DNA from: JAABRU01 sp964505535
Lineage (GTDB): Bacteria; Desulfobacterota; Desulfobacteria; Desulfobacterales; Desulfococcaceae
Direction of reading: 5' to 3'
NCBI GenBank assembly: GCA_964505535.1
Contig: CAZDIU010000237.1
Coordinates: 1-8,561, forward strand
DNA length: 8,561 bases
Both the position numbers and the translations under genes were made by a program. Below the pieces are notes generated by a model, which saw only the letters and a list, made by a program, of their open reading frames with translations, did not search any database and was not told where the DNA came from. Below are positions 6,972 through 8,561 of the stretch, in pieces. The stretch's first letter is position 1; the number at the start of each line of letters is the position of its first letter.

Positions 6972-7109
6972 ACTGATGTTACGCAGCCCTTTCAAAAATC
7001 AGGAAGTTACCCGCTTTCCCCCTCATTCCGGCGTAAGCCGGAATCCAGTTATTTCAAATGGTTCTGGATACCGACTTTTGCCGGTATGACGACAGTGCGT
7101 AACATCAGT
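6972..7109. mobile_element. MITE-like palindromic element, copy 1 (138 bp)
   Basis: The ends are perfect 13-bp inverted repeats, ACTGATGTTACGC (6972-6984) and GCGTAACATCAGT (7097-7109). The flanks are TTATA on both sides (6967-6971 and 7110-7114), consistent with a 5-bp target duplication, though the AT-rich setting weakens this. Inside are two stem-loops: ATTCCGGC-GTAA-GCCGGAAT (7025-7044) and ATACCGAC...GCCGGTAT (7068-7087, one mismatch). The two inner hairpins are inverted copies of each other, so the whole element can fold as one large palindrome. It has no coding capacity, so any movement would need a transposase in trans. Confidence 0.8.
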
Positions 7110-7118
7110 TTATAATTA

Positions 7119-7256
7119 ACTGATGTTACGCTGCCCTTTTAAAAATCAGCAGGTTACTCTCCCTGACCGTCATTCCGGCGTAAGCCGGAATCCAGTATTT
7201 TCAGCCAGTTCCGGATACCGGCTTTCGCCGGTATGACGACAGTGCGTAACATCAGT
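7119..7256. mobile_element. MITE-like palindromic element, copy 2 (138 bp)
   Basis: It is exactly as long as copy 1 and matches it at about 118 of 138 positions by hand alignment without gaps. It has the same 13-bp terminal inverted repeats (7119-7131 and 7244-7256). Its own flanks are AATTA on both sides (7114-7118 and 7257-7261), different from copy 1, which suggests a separate insertion and not tandem duplication. Both inner stems are perfect 8-bp pairs: ATTCCGGC/GCCGGAAT (7172-7191) and ATACCGGC/GCCGGTAT (7215-7234). Differences between copies cluster outside the ends and the inner stems. Confidence 0.8.
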
Positions 7257-7362
7257 AATTAATGATGTTTTGTAAAAGAAATCAATGGGGCGGACAAGGT
7301 ATTTTGAGATGGGGAAATACCTGCTTTTGGTCTGCGGAAAAGAGAATGATGATTTTTTTTGC

Positions 7363-7391
7363 TTGAATTGTTTGAAAAAAAATCATAAAAT
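7363..7391 (+). promoter_or_regulatory. Candidate sigma-70 promoter of the potassium channel gene
   Basis: TTGAAT (7363-7368) and TAAAAT (7386-7391) are separated by 17 bases within an AT-rich stretch. They match the consensus at 4 of 6 and 5 of 6 positions. Transcription would begin near 7398, about 94 bases before the ATG at 7492, which agrees with that start and not an upstream one. Confidence 0.4.
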
Positions 7392-7491
7392 GACATCTCG
7401 GTCAGGTTATATCTGTAAAAAACGGATCAGACAGCCCGAGGAAAGATATAGGCTCTGCAGGAAATATCAACGGGCAGCCAAAGGATGTGTT

Positions 7492-8514
7492 ATGCCTCAT
7501 TTTCTGATTATTCTCAAAAAAACCCTTGCCCTGATCCGCCGAATTCAGATTTTTCAGGTTTTTCTGACCGTGTGCCTTGTCACTCTGGCAGGCAGTGCGG
7601 GCTTTGTCTATTTTGAAAAAAAAGAATTTCCGGATGCCCTGTGGTGGTCTGTTGTCACCCTGACCACTGTCGGTTATGGCGATATTTATCCGGTGACCGG
7701 GGGAGGCAGGCTGGTCGCAGCGGCAGTGATGATTCTGGGCATAGGATTTCTGGGCGTTCTTACCGCAGGTATCGCAAGCATATTTATTGAAAACAGACTG
7801 ATGAAAAACAGGGGGATGAAAGCTGTGCATGTGTCTGATCATTTTGTCATCTGCGGATGGAATTTCAGGGGGAGCAGGATCGTGGACGAGCTTCGCGCTG
7901 ACAGCAAATGCGGCAAACTTCCCATTGTCATTATTGCAAATCTTGCTGAAAAACCCATTGATGATCCTGACCTTTTTTTCATTCGCGGGGAAGTGAACAC
8001 GGAAAATCTGAAAAAAGCCAATATTGAAAAGGCAAGGGTCGCGATTCTCCTTTCCGATGACCAGTTGGATGCGTATTCCAGAGATGCCAAAACTGTTCTG
8101 GCTGCACTGACCATTGAGAGCATAAATACCAATGTCTATACCTGTGTGGAACTCATGGATGAAAAAAATGTGGAATACTGCAAACGGGCAAAAGCTGATG
8201 AAATCATTGTAAGCGGTGAACTGAGCACCAGCATGCTGGTGCAGGCTGCCCTGGATCACGGAATCACCCGGATGATCAGCGAACTGTTGAGCAAACGCTG
8301 CGGAGAGGACATTTACAAAATGGAAGTGCCTGCGGATCTGAAAGGACACAGTTTTTTTGAGACCATGTGCCAACTCAAGGAAAAGCACGGCATTCTCTGC
8401 ATGGGGGTTGAAAATGTCAGCAGCGGAAAATTCATTGCCAATCCCCCCAAAGATTATCTTCTGGCCGAAGATGACCGGCTGATCGTCATTGCTTCCCAAC
8501 GGCCGCATTTGTGA
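7492..8514 (+). CDS. Two-helix potassium channel with RCK (TrkA-N/TrkA-C) domain (340 aa)
   Basis: The ATG at 7492 follows AAAGGA (7480-7485) by six bases and gives an N-terminus (MPHFLIILKK) that leads straight into the first membrane helix. The frame is open upstream to an ATG at 7285, but that 69-residue extension is unlike a channel. The architecture is of the MthK type: outer helix about 18-40, pore helix and selectivity filter TVGYGD (59-64), inner helix about 75-99, then a cytoplasmic RCK N-lobe (about 115-240, starting FVICGWNFRGSRIVDEL) and a TrkA-C lobe (about 265-336). In this family four pores and a ring of RCK domains form a potassium channel gated by a cytoplasmic ligand such as calcium or a nucleotide; the ligand here cannot be read. 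The first RCK motif is GWNFRG instead of the classical GxGxxG of NAD-binding folds. Identity very sure; start moderately sure. Confidence 0.94.
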   Translation: MPHFLIILKKTLALIRRIQIFQVFLTVCLVTLAGSAGFVYFEKKEFPDALWWSVVTLTTVGYGDIYPVTGGGRLVAAAVMILGIGFLGVLTAGIASIFIENRLMKNRGMKAVHVSDHFVICGWNFRGSRIVDELRADSKCGKLPIVIIANLAEKPIDDPDLFFIRGEVNTENLKKANIEKARVAILLSDDQLDAYSRDAKTVLAALTIESINTNVYTCVELMDEKNVEYCKRAKADEIIVSGELSTSMLVQAALDHGITRMISELLSKRCGEDIYKMEVPADLKGHSFFETMCQLKEKHGILCMGVENVSSGKFIANPPKDYLLAEDDRLIVIASQRPHL

Positions 8515-8541
8515 GGGCTGCCATTGAATATCGGAGACAGA

Positions 8542-8561
8542 ATGATTATTTTGTCCTGTCT
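8542..8561 (+). CDS. Probable start of a downstream gene, 3' partial
   Basis: GGAG at 8533-8536 lies five bases before an ATG at 8542, and the frame (MIILSC) is open to the window edge. It begins 27 bases after the channel stop, on the same strand, so the two may be co-transcribed. Only six codons are visible and nothing can be said about the product. A stem-loop (GACAGAAT/ATTTTGTC, 8536-8555, with one G-T pair) overlaps this start and could affect initiation. Confidence 0.35.

Larger units (their letters stand above)
6881..7491. other. 611-bp divergent intergenic region
   Basis: This lies between two divergently read genes. The left part (6881-6966) is the leader of the small membrane protein. 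The middle (6967-7261) is two palindromic elements with their flanking direct repeats. The right part (7262-7491) is AT-rich leader of the channel gene with a candidate promoter. A frame continuous with the channel opens upstream at 7285 but looks non-coding: its residues are unlike any channel N-terminus and the promoter lies inside it. Confidence 0.65.

Noticed and set aside
6972..7256. CRISPR array
   Set aside because: Only two units of 138 bp with terminal inverted repeats and internal palindromes; there are no short direct repeats separated by unique spacers.
7402..8508. A 368-residue minus-strand open frame opposite the channel
   Set aside because: It is fully antisense to a gene with an unmistakable TVGYGD filter and RCK domain, and has no domain of its own.

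Overview
The window looks like chromosomal DNA from a deltaproteobacterium-type anaerobe (Desulfobacterota, perhaps Desulfobacterales). This is inferred from the style of the genes: a methyl-accepting protein with repeated CZB zinc-binding modules, a GAF/PAS/SpoIIE/ATPase signalling fusion, a U32-like cysteine-rich protein, and small palindromic elements with the inverted core ATTCCGGC-GTAA-GCCGGAAT. The host genes have moderate GC and frequent CCGGA and GGAAA words. A run of ten Ns shows that this is a draft assembly.

Layout. (1) Bases 2-1131, plus strand: the 3' part of a U32-like protein, broken by an assembly fault. A 54-bp segment (192-245) is repeated exactly at 356-409, on either side of the N run and a GC-richer fragment (256-355) that encodes part of an unrelated glycine-betaine-type binding protein. 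Joining 2-245 to 410-1131 restores one reading frame. (2) 1238-3949, plus: a 903-residue soluble sensor/effector with GAF-like, PAS, PAS, PP2C/SpoIIE phosphatase and RsbW-like ATPase domains. (3) 3950-4384: a 435-bp gap with a hairpin-forming repeat and no convincing gene. (4) 4385-6598, plus: a 737-residue chemoreceptor with three CZB modules between two membrane segments and no HAMP domain. (5) 6626-6880, minus: an 84-residue two-helix membrane protein, convergent with the receptor. (6) 6972-7256: two 138-bp MITE-like elements in tandem, each with perfect 13-bp terminal inverted repeats and its own 5-bp flanking direct repeat. (7) 7492-8514, plus: a 340-residue two-helix potassium channel with a cytoplasmic RCK (TrkA-N/TrkA-C) module, followed at 8542 by a likely start of another gene.

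How the genes relate. Most of the window is signal transduction and ion homeostasis. The 903-residue protein probably sets the phosphorylation state of a STAS-type antagonist encoded elsewhere, since it carries both a phosphatase and a kinase-like module. The chemoreceptor probably senses a metal- or redox-linked cue and signals to a CheA/CheW array encoded elsewhere. The channel is a ligand-gated potassium pathway. The wide gaps suggest mostly separate transcription units; the U32-like gene with the phosphatase gene, and the channel with the gene after it, are the only plausible co-transcribed pairs.

No CRISPR array, tRNA, rRNA, integrase or complete insertion sequence was seen. The most unusual real features are the periplasm-facing triple CZB array with a degenerate third copy, and the tandem palindromic elements. 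The most unusual feature overall, the in-frame hybrid at the left end, is very likely an artefact.
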